Origin: Crenothrix sp. D3
Lineage (GTDB): Bacteria > Pseudomonadota > Gammaproteobacteria > Methylococcales > Methylomonadaceae
Assembly: GCA_002134785.1 (NCBI GenBank)
Contig: MBQZ01000006.1
Span: 25,830-89,829, forward strand
Direction of reading: 5' to 3'
Length of the DNA: 64,000 bases
In this document: positions 54,093-63,973 of the stretch, piece by piece
Layout: every line of letters begins with the position of its first letter
How positions within the stretch are numbered: position 1 is the first letter of the stretch
Program-made: the position numbers and the translations under genes
Notes under the pieces: model-generated
Seen by the model: the letters and a program-made list of their open reading frames with translations, nothing else
The model's database searches: none
Told to the model about the DNA's origin: nothing

Positions 54093-54881
54093 TTAATTAT
54101 CCAGCAAATCAACACTAACGTCCATGCTGTTCAGTTGACAACCTGAACCAAATTGATGAAATATAGACACATCTGCTGCATCGCGTCCAAAAGCAATAAT
54201 GACTCTGCCGCCTTGTAAGTCATTTTGCGTGGGATCAAACGTGTACCAGCGACCACCGACATAAGCCTCAAACCACGCGTGTAAATCCATCGGTTGTAAA
54301 TTATACAAATAACCTACTACTAATCGTGCGGGTATGCTGATACTACGGCATAAGGCGATAGCGACTTGCGCGAGGTCTCTGCATACACCATGCCCTAGAT
54401 GATAAATTTCAGTCGCTGATAGCGGGAATTCACTACTGCCAGGTGTGTAACTGATAGACGCTCGAACCCAGTCATTAATTTTGCTGACTTGATCGTAACC
54501 TAACAGCGTATCAGCAGTTATTTCTCTGGCAAGATTGCCAAAGCGGTCGGATTCACAATAGCGACTAGGTAACAAAAAGCAACGTACATCATTGGGAAGA
54601 TGCTGTATTTCAACAAAACAAGCACCAAAGACAACATCAATACTATCTGCCACCACAACTTCCGCCGAGGTATTAATTAACATATCACCGACAGGTGTAA
54701 TCAGATGCTGACACGAATTACCAAAGCTGTCTGTCGTTTCTATCAGCGGTATCGCAGGTTCAATGTCATACACCTCACTATTAATCCATTGCTGATAGCC
54801 TCTGAAAGGACGCAACATTAAAATTAAAAAGCTCGATTCAACACTCTCGAAACAAAGATTACAACTTACTTTCAATTTCAT
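54093..54881 (-). CDS. Transglutaminase-like protein of the Anbu cluster (short form)
   Basis: The 262-residue protein carries a Cys-His-Asp triad: GVCRDLAQVAIALCR (Cys), DLHAWFEAY (His) and YTFDPTQND (Asp). The N-terminal 130 residues form the beta-rich Bact_transglu_N-like region. Together they make a bacterial transglutaminase-like protease/amidotransferase of the type found with Anbu. It lies 34 bases before the Anbu gene and 21 bases after the ParA-like gene. The bond it makes or breaks is not known. Confidence 0.85.
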   Translation of the reverse strand: MKLKVSCNLCFESVESSFLILMLRPFRGYQQWINSEVYDIEPAIPLIETTDSFGNSCQHLITPVGDMLINTSAEVVVADSIDVVFGACFVEIQHLPNDVRCFLLPSRYCESDRFGNLAREITADTLLGYDQVSKINDWVRASISYTPGSSEFPLSATEIYHLGHGVCRDLAQVAIALCRSISIPARLVVGYLYNLQPMDLHAWFEAYVGGRWYTFDPTQNDLQGGRVIIAFGRDAADVSIFHQFGSGCQLNSMDVSVDLLDN

Positions 54882-54902
54882 CTGGGCTTAGCCTGTCTTA
54901 CT

Positions 54903-55598
54903 TTAAATACCAATCAACTCAATTTCTTTGTACGCATGGTTTAGCCAGATTTTAACCCGTTGTCTTTCCAGTAAACCCAATGCACTCAGGCTCTCAGTAT
55001 CTTTGTTTTTTGCTGCCCAAAAACTGTAGCTATTGCTATCAATTTTAGTCATAACGGGTGCGTGTAGCCGTTTTAACGTGATTACTTTGGCATCAAACGC
55101 CAACGCTCGCTCTTTAACCCCCGATGATTCCAGAATAGTGAATTTTTCATCACGAAGTTGATTTTGCACCAGCACATAATTAACGCGAGTGCGGAATTTA
55201 TCCAGCAGTTTATTGAGTAAATCAACGCAATCTTTGCCCGAATCCATGACATTCCAATAGCACACCTTAATATCCAGCTCTTTTGCTAATTCCAGCACAC
55301 CCGATTCGTCTATCCATTGTGCCAACGGGTGATGGGTTTGGGCAGCGAGATCCACTAAAATGCGTTGTTCTGGATTTTCTGAGGCGGTTTCTATAATGGC
55401 ATCCAAACTTTGGTAATCATCAATAATAGTGGGTGACGCATAGTCAGTGTAAAAACGTAGTAATGAACCATGCGATCTATCGGTATCAAAACCGATAAAG
55501 GGGATTTCATTATCAATCATGTATTGCGCTAATAATCGGGCAACCACTGATTTGCCTACGCCGCCTTTTTCACCGCCGATAAAATGAATGGTACTCAT
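54903..55598 (-). CDS. ParA/MinD-like P-loop ATPase
   Basis: The 231-residue protein has a deviant Walker A, GGEKGGVGKS, with Lys11 and Lys16. It continues with FIGFDTDRSHGSLLRF and RILVDLAAQTHHPLAQW (Walker B). It resembles mobilisation-type ParA proteins more than chromosome-partitioning ones. There is no parB or DNA-binding partner next to it. Its position between two transglutaminase genes, with 21-23 base gaps, indicates co-transcription with the Anbu cluster, which is not a classical component I can name. Confidence 0.75.
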   Translation of the reverse strand: MSTIHFIGGEKGGVGKSVVARLLAQYMIDNEIPFIGFDTDRSHGSLLRFYTDYASPTIIDDYQSLDAIIETASENPEQRILVDLAAQTHHPLAQWIDESGVLELAKELDIKVCYWNVMDSGKDCVDLLNKLLDKFRTRVNYVLVQNQLRDEKFTILESSGVKERALAFDAKVITLKRLHAPVMTKIDSNSYSFWAAKNKDTESLSALGLLERQRVKIWLNHAYKEIELIGI

Positions 55599-55621
55599 AC
55601 AATCTCCATCAAGTTAAAAAA

Positions 55622-56563
55622 TTATTCCAACCGTAATACATCCACCGATACCGATAAAGTATGTTGCCCACCACCAAACGCAATACCTTTTAGCGGGGTC
55701 ACATCGGCATAATCACGTCCCCATGCCAAGGTAATATGTTGATCTAGTGGCACAGTATTATTGGTGGGATCAAAATCTAACCAGCCTGTATTAGGAATGT
55801 ACACGGAAAACCACGCGTGTGAAGCATCCGCGCCAACCAAGCGCGGTTGCCCTGCCTCGGTTGCGGTTTCTATATAACCACTGATATACCGTGCGGCAAT
55901 GTGATAGGCACGCAAACAGCCAATGGCTAAATGGGCAAAATCCTGACAAACACCGCGCCGATGGCTCAGTACATCGGATAACGGCGTAGCAATGGTGGTA
56001 AAACTTGGGTCATAAGTAAACTCTTTATAAATACGCTGCATTAAGTCATTTACCACATCGACTAAAGGACGATTAGCTAGAAATGACGGTTGCGCGTAGT
56101 TAGCCAGTTCAGGCGTAACAGTAATCATCGGTGAGTCGAGCAGGTATTGCCGCGCATCCAGTATTTCAAACGATTGTTCTTGGTTTGATAACTGACTTTG
56201 ATTTTGTCCCTGCTGACTTTGTGCTTGCCCTTGCAACAATGTGTCTTGGAATAGACCGCTGACTTGCTCCCACGTTATTTGATTTAATAAATCGACATTA
56301 TTTCGTCGGGGAAATATCGTCACTTCACTGATGGCAGTCACAGTCAGCTGGGTATGGGGTTGCTGAATAGCGAAATAAGTAATGTGATTACCGAAAAAAT
56401 CAATCCATTCACGAAAATCCGTGGGTGGCGGCTGAATATCAAAGTGACTATGGTGACACTGTTGCCGCCAGAAATTACGCGGCTGTAATCGGGCTTCGTT
56501 TTGACAGAGTCCGACTGACTGGCTGTAGTGATAGTGTGTGGTGTGGGTAATACGGTATTTCAC
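55622..56563 (-). CDS. Transglutaminase-like protein of the Anbu cluster (long form)
   Basis: The 313-residue protein has a Bact_transglu_N domain (YRITHTTHYHYSQSVGLCQNE, about residues 2-22) and a transglutaminase core. The triad residues are RRGVCQDFAHLAIGCLR (Cys), ASHAWFSVYIP (His) and WLDFDPTNN (Asp). A Gln/Ser-rich insertion (about 115-135) separates the domains. The start overlaps the ATP-grasp gene stop by four bases. This COG1305-type gene is a standard partner of the ATP-grasp/alpha-E protein. Confidence 0.88.
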   Translation of the reverse strand: MKYRITHTTHYHYSQSVGLCQNEARLQPRNFWRQQCHHSHFDIQPPPTDFREWIDFFGNHITYFAIQQPHTQLTVTAISEVTIFPRRNNVDLLNQITWEQVSGLFQDTLLQGQAQSQQGQNQSQLSNQEQSFEILDARQYLLDSPMITVTPELANYAQPSFLANRPLVDVVNDLMQRIYKEFTYDPSFTTIATPLSDVLSHRRGVCQDFAHLAIGCLRAYHIAARYISGYIETATEAGQPRLVGADASHAWFSVYIPNTGWLDFDPTNNTVPLDQHITLAWGRDYADVTPLKGIAFGGGQHTLSVSVDVLRLE

Positions 56564-59130
56564 AGTTCGTTCTCTGGTGTGTTAGCGATGATAAGCTGCG
56601 AAGTTTGCGAGTGGCTAAAATACGCATCAGCAATTACATCGGCAAGTTGCCATAATAACTTGGACGTATTGGCGAGCAATTGATCAAAGTGGGTGTAAAT
56701 GCCATCACTTTCATCGACTTGAGTTAATTCAAACACTGTACACAACCGTAAATCCGTGTAGGCTTTTAAAATTAATCGTTCCTCTTCGCTCAAGTATTTT
56801 TTGCCTTTAGTGCGTGGCAACGCGCCTATGTGCGCGGATAGTTGACACAATTGGTAAGCCAGTGAGCGCGGATGTGATTCGTCTAATAACAATAACTCCA
56901 GCACTAAGGATAACTGAATAGAACAACGGTAGCGGCGTTGGTAAATCGTTAAACTGTCCGCTGATACTAGCACGGCTTCCAGCACTTGAATCTGTAATGC
57001 GTCTTCGTGTCGTGATGCCAGTGTTGATCTAAGCAAGGCAATCAGCGTCAACGCACATTCCAATCTGCGTCCGCTGTCCAGCATTAACCAAGCCGCTTCA
57101 CGCGTCATGCTTTCACTGGTTAACCCTGTAAAAGCGACAATACCCGTAATTAAATCATCGAGATTAGTCTGTAACTGTTCAATAGTGGTGTCATTATTAA
57201 CAACCCGTTGTTGCCATCGGTGTTGAATATTATCGACACTGCGCCATGTATCTTGTGACCAAAAATCACGAATACTGAATGCAGATTGGACAAAGGCTTG
57301 AATATTCGCCGTGAGTGAGCCATTGCGGTGACTGTCTTTAGCCAGTGAGAGCAATTCATTCTGTGGTGCTTTCAGCACTTGTGCATCGCATTTTATAAAA
57401 CCAGGATAAGTGCCTGTGACCTGAGTGAAAGCGCGTAATAAAACTTGCAGACATTCATAATCAACGGAGTCTTTAAATTCAACGGTGGCTCTTAATTTTC
57501 GTAAGACGGTACGCAACAGTCTTGAGATGGTTTTCACTCGTTCAAGATGGCGACCGACCCAAAACAAATTATCAGCGGCACGGCTGGTTAAGGGTTCAAT
57601 GACAGGTTCAATGAGTTGATTGCGTTTAGGTTGCGTCCATATACTGACGGGTTTGTCAGGTTCAGTCGCTAAGACCCAAGTATCTTTACTGATACCGCCT
57701 GCTTGACTGGACACAATAAAATTATCTTTTTGCCGTGCAACCCTTGTCAGCCCACCTTGCATCACTACATAATCATCGCCATCAGCAACGGCAAAGGTGC
57801 GTAACACCGCGTTACGCGGTTCGATACGATGGTCAATAAACGCGGGTAAAGTGGAAAAAATGACTTGTTCTTGTCCGATAAAACTATGTGGTTTCGCTAA
57901 AATTTGACTGCGCAATAGGTCTTTTTCTTTGCTACTTAACAAACCACCAAACACAGCGTGCGTATCGTGACTACGATTAATGGGTTTAATAACCAGTCTA
58001 TCAAGATTTTGCAGGACAAAATCACGCTCACGGCGTTGTCCGCACCACCACGTTGCCACTGAGGATAATTTCAGTTCTTCATTTAAAAAATGCCGTGATA
58101 ATCTGGGCAAAAATGCCAGCAACGCAGGATTTTCCAAAATACTGCTACCCAATGGATTAGCAATCGCGACATTACCGCGCCGCACCACTTCCAATAATCC
58201 CGCAACACCGAGTTGTGAGCTACTGCGTAATTCCAACGGATCACAAAAAGAGTCATCAACACGGCGTAAAATCACATCGACCGCTTGCAAACCTGCTAAG
58301 GATTTAAGCCATACTCGCCCATCACGCACGGTTAAATCGCCACCTTGAACTAACGTAAAACCCAAATAAGCCGCTAAATAGGCGTGTTCAAAGTAAGTTT
58401 CATTAAGCGGGCCAGGTGTAAGTATCACAATACGCGGGTCTTCTTTATTGTGTGGTGCAATATCGGTAAGCCCTTTACGCAGTGCCTTGAAAAAACCTGC
58501 CAAACGATGCACCTGAGTTTCCCGAAAAATATCAGGTAACACGCGCATCATGACCATACGGTTTTCTAAGGCGTAACCAGAACCAGAGGGAGCTTGCGCC
58601 CTATCATCCAATACCCACATTCGCCCGTTAGGGCCTCTAGCAAGATTGGCTGAATACAGGGTTAAATGTCGCTGTTGATTGGGTAAAGTATCAACACAAG
58701 GACGTAAAAAACCTTCATGACCAAAAATCAGCTCAGCGGGTAACAGCCCTTTTTTTAACAAAGTTTGCTTGCCGTAAATATCTTTTAGTATGAGGTCGAG
58801 TAACTTGGCACGTTGTTGAAGTCCCGCTTCAATTACCTGCCATTCTTCACTGCTAATGAGTAACGGCACAGGATCTAGCCGCCAAGGGCGTGTTAGATTT
58901 TGTGCGTCACCATAGACATTGTAAGTAACCCCATTTTCCCGCAATAAACGTTGTGCTTCTCTACGCCGCGCTTCAATTTTTTCGCTACCCAACCTATCAA
59001 GCGCGTCCATAAAGCGTTCCCAATACGGCAACACTTTATTTTCAGTGGCGTACATCTCGTCGTAGATGCCCAGTTGCGTTGCATAATATTGCGCACCAAT
59101 ATCATTAGCGGGACGGTTGGTGTTACCCAC
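56560..59130 (-). CDS. Circularly permuted ATP-grasp fused to alpha-E (COG2308-COG2307)
   Basis: The 856-residue protein has two parts. Residues about 1-490 match the circularly permuted type 2 ATP-grasp family (NGVTYNVYGDAQNLTRPWRL, WVLDDRAQAPSGSGYALENR, LTPGPLNETYFEHAYLA, FRETQVHRLAGFF). After about residue 515 comes the alpha-helical alpha-E domain (ADNLFWVGRHLERVKTIS). The two are separate genes in many genomes. ATP-grasp enzymes make amide or peptide bonds from carboxyl-phosphate intermediates; with transglutaminases and Anbu they are predicted to form and break peptide tags. It lies 9 bases after citrate synthase. Confidence 0.88.
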   Translation of the reverse strand: MGNTNRPANDIGAQYYATQLGIYDEMYATENKVLPYWERFMDALDRLGSEKIEARRREAQRLLRENGVTYNVYGDAQNLTRPWRLDPVPLLISSEEWQVIEAGLQQRAKLLDLILKDIYGKQTLLKKGLLPAELIFGHEGFLRPCVDTLPNQQRHLTLYSANLARGPNGRMWVLDDRAQAPSGSGYALENRMVMMRVLPDIFRETQVHRLAGFFKALRKGLTDIAPHNKEDPRIVILTPGPLNETYFEHAYLAAYLGFTLVQGGDLTVRDGRVWLKSLAGLQAVDVILRRVDDSFCDPLELRSSSQLGVAGLLEVVRRGNVAIANPLGSSILENPALLAFLPRLSRHFLNEELKLSSVATWWCGQRRERDFVLQNLDRLVIKPINRSHDTHAVFGGLLSSKEKDLLRSQILAKPHSFIGQEQVIFSTLPAFIDHRIEPRNAVLRTFAVADGDDYVVMQGGLTRVARQKDNFIVSSQAGGISKDTWVLATEPDKPVSIWTQPKRNQLIEPVIEPLTSRAADNLFWVGRHLERVKTISRLLRTVLRKLRATVEFKDSVDYECLQVLLRAFTQVTGTYPGFIKCDAQVLKAPQNELLSLAKDSHRNGSLTANIQAFVQSAFSIRDFWSQDTWRSVDNIQHRWQQRVVNNDTTIEQLQTNLDDLITGIVAFTGLTSESMTREAAWLMLDSGRRLECALTLIALLRSTLASRHEDALQIQVLEAVLVSADSLTIYQRRYRCSIQLSLVLELLLLDESHPRSLAYQLCQLSAHIGALPRTKGKKYLSEEERLILKAYTDLRLCTVFELTQVDESDGIYTHFDQLLANTSKLLWQLADVIADAYFSHSQTSQLIIANTPENEL

Positions 59131-59139
59131 ACTGATTCC

Positions 59140-60441
59140 TTATCGTTGATTAATGTCTTTGTAATGGCGCAAAGTTTCGCCCGTGTATATCTGACGGGGA
59201 CGATAAATAGTGACTGTTTCGCCGTGTATCATTTCTCGCCAATGGGCTAACCAACCTGGCATACGCCCAATGGCGAATAACACGGTGAACATATTGGTGG
59301 GAATACCCGCCGCGCGTAATATTAGACCTGAATAAAAATCCACGTTTGGATATAAGTTACGAGAGATAAAATAATCATCTTTCAGGGCAATTTCTTCTAA
59401 ACGTCTAGCAATATCCAGTAAGGGATCATTAACACCCCGTTTATTCAGGAGTTTATCGCAATGCTGTTTTAAGACCATTGCACGCGGGTCGAAGTTCTTA
59501 TACACCCGATGCCCAAAACCCATTAACCGCTTACCTGAATTTTTATCTTTTGCCTGATTAATAAATTCCGTGCCGTCACCGCCCTCTGCGTGAATTTGCT
59601 CCAGCATTTTAATCACTTCTTGATTCGCACCGCCGTGACGCGGCCCCCAGAGTGCAGCAATCCCAGCGGTAATGACCGCATAGACATTCGCCATACTCGA
59701 ACCTGCGGTACGCACCGATGAGGTACTGCAATTCTGTTCATGATCGGCGTGCAGTATCAATAACATATCAATTGCATCAACAATATCAGGGTCAAGCTGA
59801 TAATCTCGCACGGGCGAAGAGAACATCATGTTCAAAAAATTACAGGTGTAGCGATATTTAATAGAGGGATAAACCAACGGCTCGCCGATGGATTTTTTAT
59901 ACGAAAACGCGGCGATGGTACGCACTTGTGACACTAAGTTAGCCACAATTTGTATTTCAGTGTCTTCATCTAACCGATCTGGCACGGGATAAAACGTCGA
60001 TAACGAGGCAACCATTGTCGCAAGAATGCCCATCGGATGAGAACCACGCGGAAAGCCGTTAAAAAAATGATGTACGTCTTCATGAATAATGGATGACTCA
60101 TTAAGACGAGTTGAAAACGTTAATAATTGTTCGCTGGTGGGCAATTCACCATAGAGCAGTAAATACGATACTTCGGTAAAGCGTGACTTTTCTGCCAATT
60201 CTTCTATTGGGTAACCGCGATACCGTAATATGCCTTTGTCGCCATCAATAAACGTAATAGCACTTTCACACGCGCCTGTATTGCCGTAACCATCATCTAA
60301 GGTGATGTAGCCCGTTTGGCTGCGTAACTTGGTAATATCAATGGCTCTTTCACCTTCAATGCCTTCATAAGTAGGCAAAGAATAGGTTTTATCTTCCAGC
60401 GTTAAGGTAGCTGGGTTTAATACTTTTAATTTATCGCTCAT
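59140..60441 (-). CDS. gltA: Citrate synthase, type I
   Basis: From the ATG at 60441 the protein has 433 residues. It includes ITFIDGDKGILRYRGYPI, LLILHADHEQNCSTS (catalytic His), MGFGHRVYKNFDPRA (catalytic His) and NVDFYSGLIL (catalytic Asp). This is the hexameric, NADH-regulated gram-negative type that condenses oxaloacetate and acetyl-CoA. A TTG 15 bases upstream is in frame, but GGAG before the ATG favours 60441. The gene sits between the DUF2126 and ATP-grasp genes with gaps of 19 and 9 bases. Confidence 0.93.
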   Translation of the reverse strand: MSDKLKVLNPATLTLEDKTYSLPTYEGIEGERAIDITKLRSQTGYITLDDGYGNTGACESAITFIDGDKGILRYRGYPIEELAEKSRFTEVSYLLLYGELPTSEQLLTFSTRLNESSIIHEDVHHFFNGFPRGSHPMGILATMVASLSTFYPVPDRLDEDTEIQIVANLVSQVRTIAAFSYKKSIGEPLVYPSIKYRYTCNFLNMMFSSPVRDYQLDPDIVDAIDMLLILHADHEQNCSTSSVRTAGSSMANVYAVITAGIAALWGPRHGGANQEVIKMLEQIHAEGGDGTEFINQAKDKNSGKRLMGFGHRVYKNFDPRAMVLKQHCDKLLNKRGVNDPLLDIARRLEEIALKDDYFISRNLYPNVDFYSGLILRAAGIPTNMFTVLFAIGRMPGWLAHWREMIHGETVTIYRPRQIYTGETLRHYKDINQR

Positions 60442-60460
60442 ATAGACAATCTCCAATTAA

Positions 60461-63400
60461 TTAACGATTACGATGGCGTAAATCCAACGTAAATGGATAC
60501 TCAGCACTTAATTCTTCCACTGGGGGGTAAATAACACCTGGGGTATGACCATAATCCCAAAACCGCGTCATGCGCCGCGTTTCGGCTGCATAATCATTAA
60601 CAGGGAAATCATCATAACTACGTCCACCAGGGTGGGCGACAAAATAAGTACAACCGCCAACTGAATGCCCGTTCCAAGTATCAATCACATCAAACACTAG
60701 CGGTGTATGCGGTGCAATCGTTGGATGTAAGGCAGACGGCGGTTGCCATGCACGATAACGTACCCCCGCGACAAATTCACCATTGCGCCCTGTTTTACGC
60801 ATCGGCACGCGTCTACCGTTACAAGTAATCAGATAACGACTTTCAGTAAAGCCCGTCACCAATATTTGTACCCGTTCCACCGAAGAATCGACATAACGCG
60901 CTGTGCCTGTACTGCTCATTTCTTCACCGAGAACGTGCCACGGTTCAATGGCAAAACGCAGTTCCATATCAATACCATCGACCAGTGTATTGCCATAACG
61001 TGGAAAACGGAATTCAAAAAATGGGTCTAGCCATTCTAGTTCAAAATTAAAACCTGCGCGTTGCAAGTCTTTAGTGACTTGCTTCATATCTTCGCGAACA
61101 TAATGCGGCAACATAAAACGATCATGCAGTTCTGTTCCCCAGCGCACTAAGTCGTGCTTATAGGGTTCGCGCCAAAACCACGCAATCAGCGAGCGTAATA
61201 ATAGCGTCTGCACCAATGACATTTGAGCATGAGGCGGCATTTCAAACGAGCGTAATTCTAAAATACCCAAGCGTCCTGTGGAACTATCAGGTGAATACAG
61301 TTTATCAATACAGAACTCAGAGCGATGGGTATTGCCTGTAATGTCGGTCATTAAATGACGCAGTAATCTATCCACTAACCACGGTTCAGGGATTTCACCT
61401 TCTGGAATTTGTTGAAAGGCAATTTCCAATTCATACAGTTTTTCATCACGCCCTTCGTCAACACGCGGTGCTTGACTGGTTGGGCCAATAAACATCCCAG
61501 AAAATAAATACGATAACCCAGGATGATGTTGCCAGTAAGTAATCAAACTGCGTAATAAATCAGGACGGCGCAATAACGGGCTATCAGTGGGCATTTCCGC
61601 GCCCATTGTAATGTGATTGCCGCCGCCTGTACCTGTATGACGACCATCCTGCATAAACTTTTCTGTACCCAGTCGGGTTTGATGGGCTTGTTCGTAAAGA
61701 ACAGTCGTTTTTTCGACTAATTCTTGCCATGTTTTAGACGGGTGAATATTGACTTCAATTACACCTGGATCAGGTGTAACCATTAAGCGTTCAATACGAT
61801 AATCACGCGGCGGCTCATAACCTTCCATAACGATAGGCAGTGCCAGATTATCAGCGGTGGCTTCAATCGCTGCCACCAATTCAAGGTAATGTTCCAGAGA
61901 AGTTAGCGGAGGCATGAAAATGTATAACCGACCGTCTCTTGCTTCCACACACAGCGCGGTATGCGGCACTTCAACTTCCACGGTGTCATCATCACCTGCT
62001 TGTTGTTCAATGATTTCTGGATGCGCGTTGATTTTGGCTTCGATGTGGCTGTAGCGACGCGTTACTTCGCCATAATAATCGCCCAATTCGGGTAAGTCTT
62101 CAAACAGGCTTTGCTGTTCATTGGTCTCACGTTTATCAGGCGCGACCCACGGTAAGCTGTCTAAGGGTAAGCGCATTCCCATCGGTGAATTACCCGGCAC
62201 TAAAAACATTGCACCACGGCGAAAATCCCACGGGCCACTTTTCCAGCATTGTTCAAGCCAGTTCCATTTAAGCGGCAAGGTAAAGCCTGCGGGCTGATTT
62301 AACCCTGTATCCAATAGTTTAGTGAGCGTTTTACGTTCAATTGAATCTTTTAAATTACTGTTTAACGGGTCAATATTAGTAGGCAGGTTGCCTTCTTGCC
62401 AGAGATGATAAAAACTATCCTCAAACGCGGTGACGACGTAGCGAGAGGGCAAACCCAAGCGTTGACCGAGTTGCTGAATAAATTGCCACGCGTGTTCAAC
62501 GGTATGCCCGTAATCTTTATTTATATCCGCCAGTAAATTGGAATTACGCCACACCGCTTCGCCATCTTTACGCCAAAAAATGCCATATTGCCAACGCGGC
62601 AACGGCTCACCTGGATACCATTTGCCTTGACCATAATGCAGCATCGCACCTTTAGCAAACACATCACGCAGCCGAATGGTCAATTGTTGGGCGCGTTCCC
62701 GCTTGTTTGCACCATCAGCGTGCGTGTTCCACTCATCACCTTCCATATCATCGACTGACACAAAAGTCGGTTCACCACCCATCGTTAGGCGAACATCATC
62801 TTCCATTAAGCGATTATCAACCGCTTGACCTAAGGCATCAATGCGATACCACTGCTCATCGGTATAGGGTTTCGTGACACGCGGATCTTCATGCAGACGC
62901 ATGACAGTATTACTAAATTCAAACGCTACTTCGCACTTATCCGTACCGCCTGTAACAGGTGCGGCACTAGCAGGATCAGGGGTACACGCCAATGGAATAT
63001 GCCCTTCACCTGTCAATAATCCTGAGGTAGGATCTAGCCCTATCCAGCCTGCACCCGGAATATACACTTCCGTCCACGCGTGTAAATCGGTGAAATCATT
63101 TTCAGGGCCAGAAGGGCCATCGAGAGATTTTATATCAGCGGTAAGCTGTACTAAATAACCCGATACAAACCGCGCCGCTAAGCCAAGATGACGTAGCACT
63201 TGTACTAATAACCACGCTGAATCCCGACATGAACCACTACGAATAGTGAGCGTTTCTTCACAGCTTTGAATACCCACTTCCATGCGTATGTTATAGCTAA
63301 GCGTTTCAAATACTTTGCGATTAATATCGACTAAAAAATCATTAATAGACCGCTTGCTAATATCAAACTCTTTTACCCACTGGGTTAATAACGCGCCTTT

Positions 63401-63766
63401 TTCAGTGATTTCCAGATACGGCTGTAGCTCTTTCAGTGTGAGCGCGTCATAGTTAAAGGGATAGTTTTCGGCATAATCTTCCACAAAAAAATCAAAGGGA
63501 TTAATCACCGTCATATCAGCAATGACTTCTACTTCAACGCTCAAGCGTTCACATTTATTGGGAAACACTACGCGGGCAAGTAGATTGCCAAACGGGTCTT
63601 GCTGCCAATTAATAAAATGATCTTTGGGTTCAATGCGCAAAGCATAACCCTTGATAGGCGTTTGGCTATGTACTGCTGGACGCAAGCGAAATACATGAGG
63701 CGATAGTGAAACAGGTCTATCGAAGTTGTATACCGTTTTGTGACGGATGGCGACGCGAATGGTCAT
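60461..63766 (-). CDS. DUF2126 transglutaminase-like protein
   Basis: The 1101-residue protein begins with a Bact_transglu_N domain (about residues 1-130). A transglutaminase core (about 160-260) follows with RSGSCRDSAWLLVQVLRHLG (Cys), LHAWTEVYIPG (His) and WIGLDPTSG (Asp). The long DUF2126 region (about 280-1095) carries MGGEPTFVSVDDMEG and WQYGIFWRKDGE. This is the large member of the Anbu cluster protease set. It is the first gene of the minus-strand run, with AGGAAG ahead of the ATG at 63766. DUF2126 has no known biochemical role. Confidence 0.88.
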   Translation of the reverse strand: MTIRVAIRHKTVYNFDRPVSLSPHVFRLRPAVHSQTPIKGYALRIEPKDHFINWQQDPFGNLLARVVFPNKCERLSVEVEVIADMTVINPFDFFVEDYAENYPFNYDALTLKELQPYLEITEKGALLTQWVKEFDISKRSINDFLVDINRKVFETLSYNIRMEVGIQSCEETLTIRSGSCRDSAWLLVQVLRHLGLAARFVSGYLVQLTADIKSLDGPSGPENDFTDLHAWTEVYIPGAGWIGLDPTSGLLTGEGHIPLACTPDPASAAPVTGGTDKCEVAFEFSNTVMRLHEDPRVTKPYTDEQWYRIDALGQAVDNRLMEDDVRLTMGGEPTFVSVDDMEGDEWNTHADGANKRERAQQLTIRLRDVFAKGAMLHYGQGKWYPGEPLPRWQYGIFWRKDGEAVWRNSNLLADINKDYGHTVEHAWQFIQQLGQRLGLPSRYVVTAFEDSFYHLWQEGNLPTNIDPLNSNLKDSIERKTLTKLLDTGLNQPAGFTLPLKWNWLEQCWKSGPWDFRRGAMFLVPGNSPMGMRLPLDSLPWVAPDKRETNEQQSLFEDLPELGDYYGEVTRRYSHIEAKINAHPEIIEQQAGDDDTVEVEVPHTALCVEARDGRLYIFMPPLTSLEHYLELVAAIEATADNLALPIVMEGYEPPRDYRIERLMVTPDPGVIEVNIHPSKTWQELVEKTTVLYEQAHQTRLGTEKFMQDGRHTGTGGGNHITMGAEMPTDSPLLRRPDLLRSLITYWQHHPGLSYLFSGMFIGPTSQAPRVDEGRDEKLYELEIAFQQIPEGEIPEPWLVDRLLRHLMTDITGNTHRSEFCIDKLYSPDSSTGRLGILELRSFEMPPHAQMSLVQTLLLRSLIAWFWREPYKHDLVRWGTELHDRFMLPHYVREDMKQVTKDLQRAGFNFELEWLDPFFEFRFPRYGNTLVDGIDMELRFAIEPWHVLGEEMSSTGTARYVDSSVERVQILVTGFTESRYLITCNGRRVPMRKTGRNGEFVAGVRYRAWQPPSALHPTIAPHTPLVFDVIDTWNGHSVGGCTYFVAHPGGRSYDDFPVNDYAAETRRMTRFWDYGHTPGVIYPPVEELSAEYPFTLDLRHRNR

Positions 63767-63973
63767 AATCTTTCTTCCTATTACCCGATGGTTAATTTGG
63801 CTTTTTGTAATAACAGCTTTTTCTGTGACTACTCACCAAATAATAAAAGCACAAATCATTCCATATTTTGAAACTTAGATTCAACTAACAAATGCAATTC
63901 GTTTTTAGAGATTTAGAAGGGGTCAACTGCTATAGTTTCATCCCCTCTCAATCCGACCAAAGATGGATAAGCG

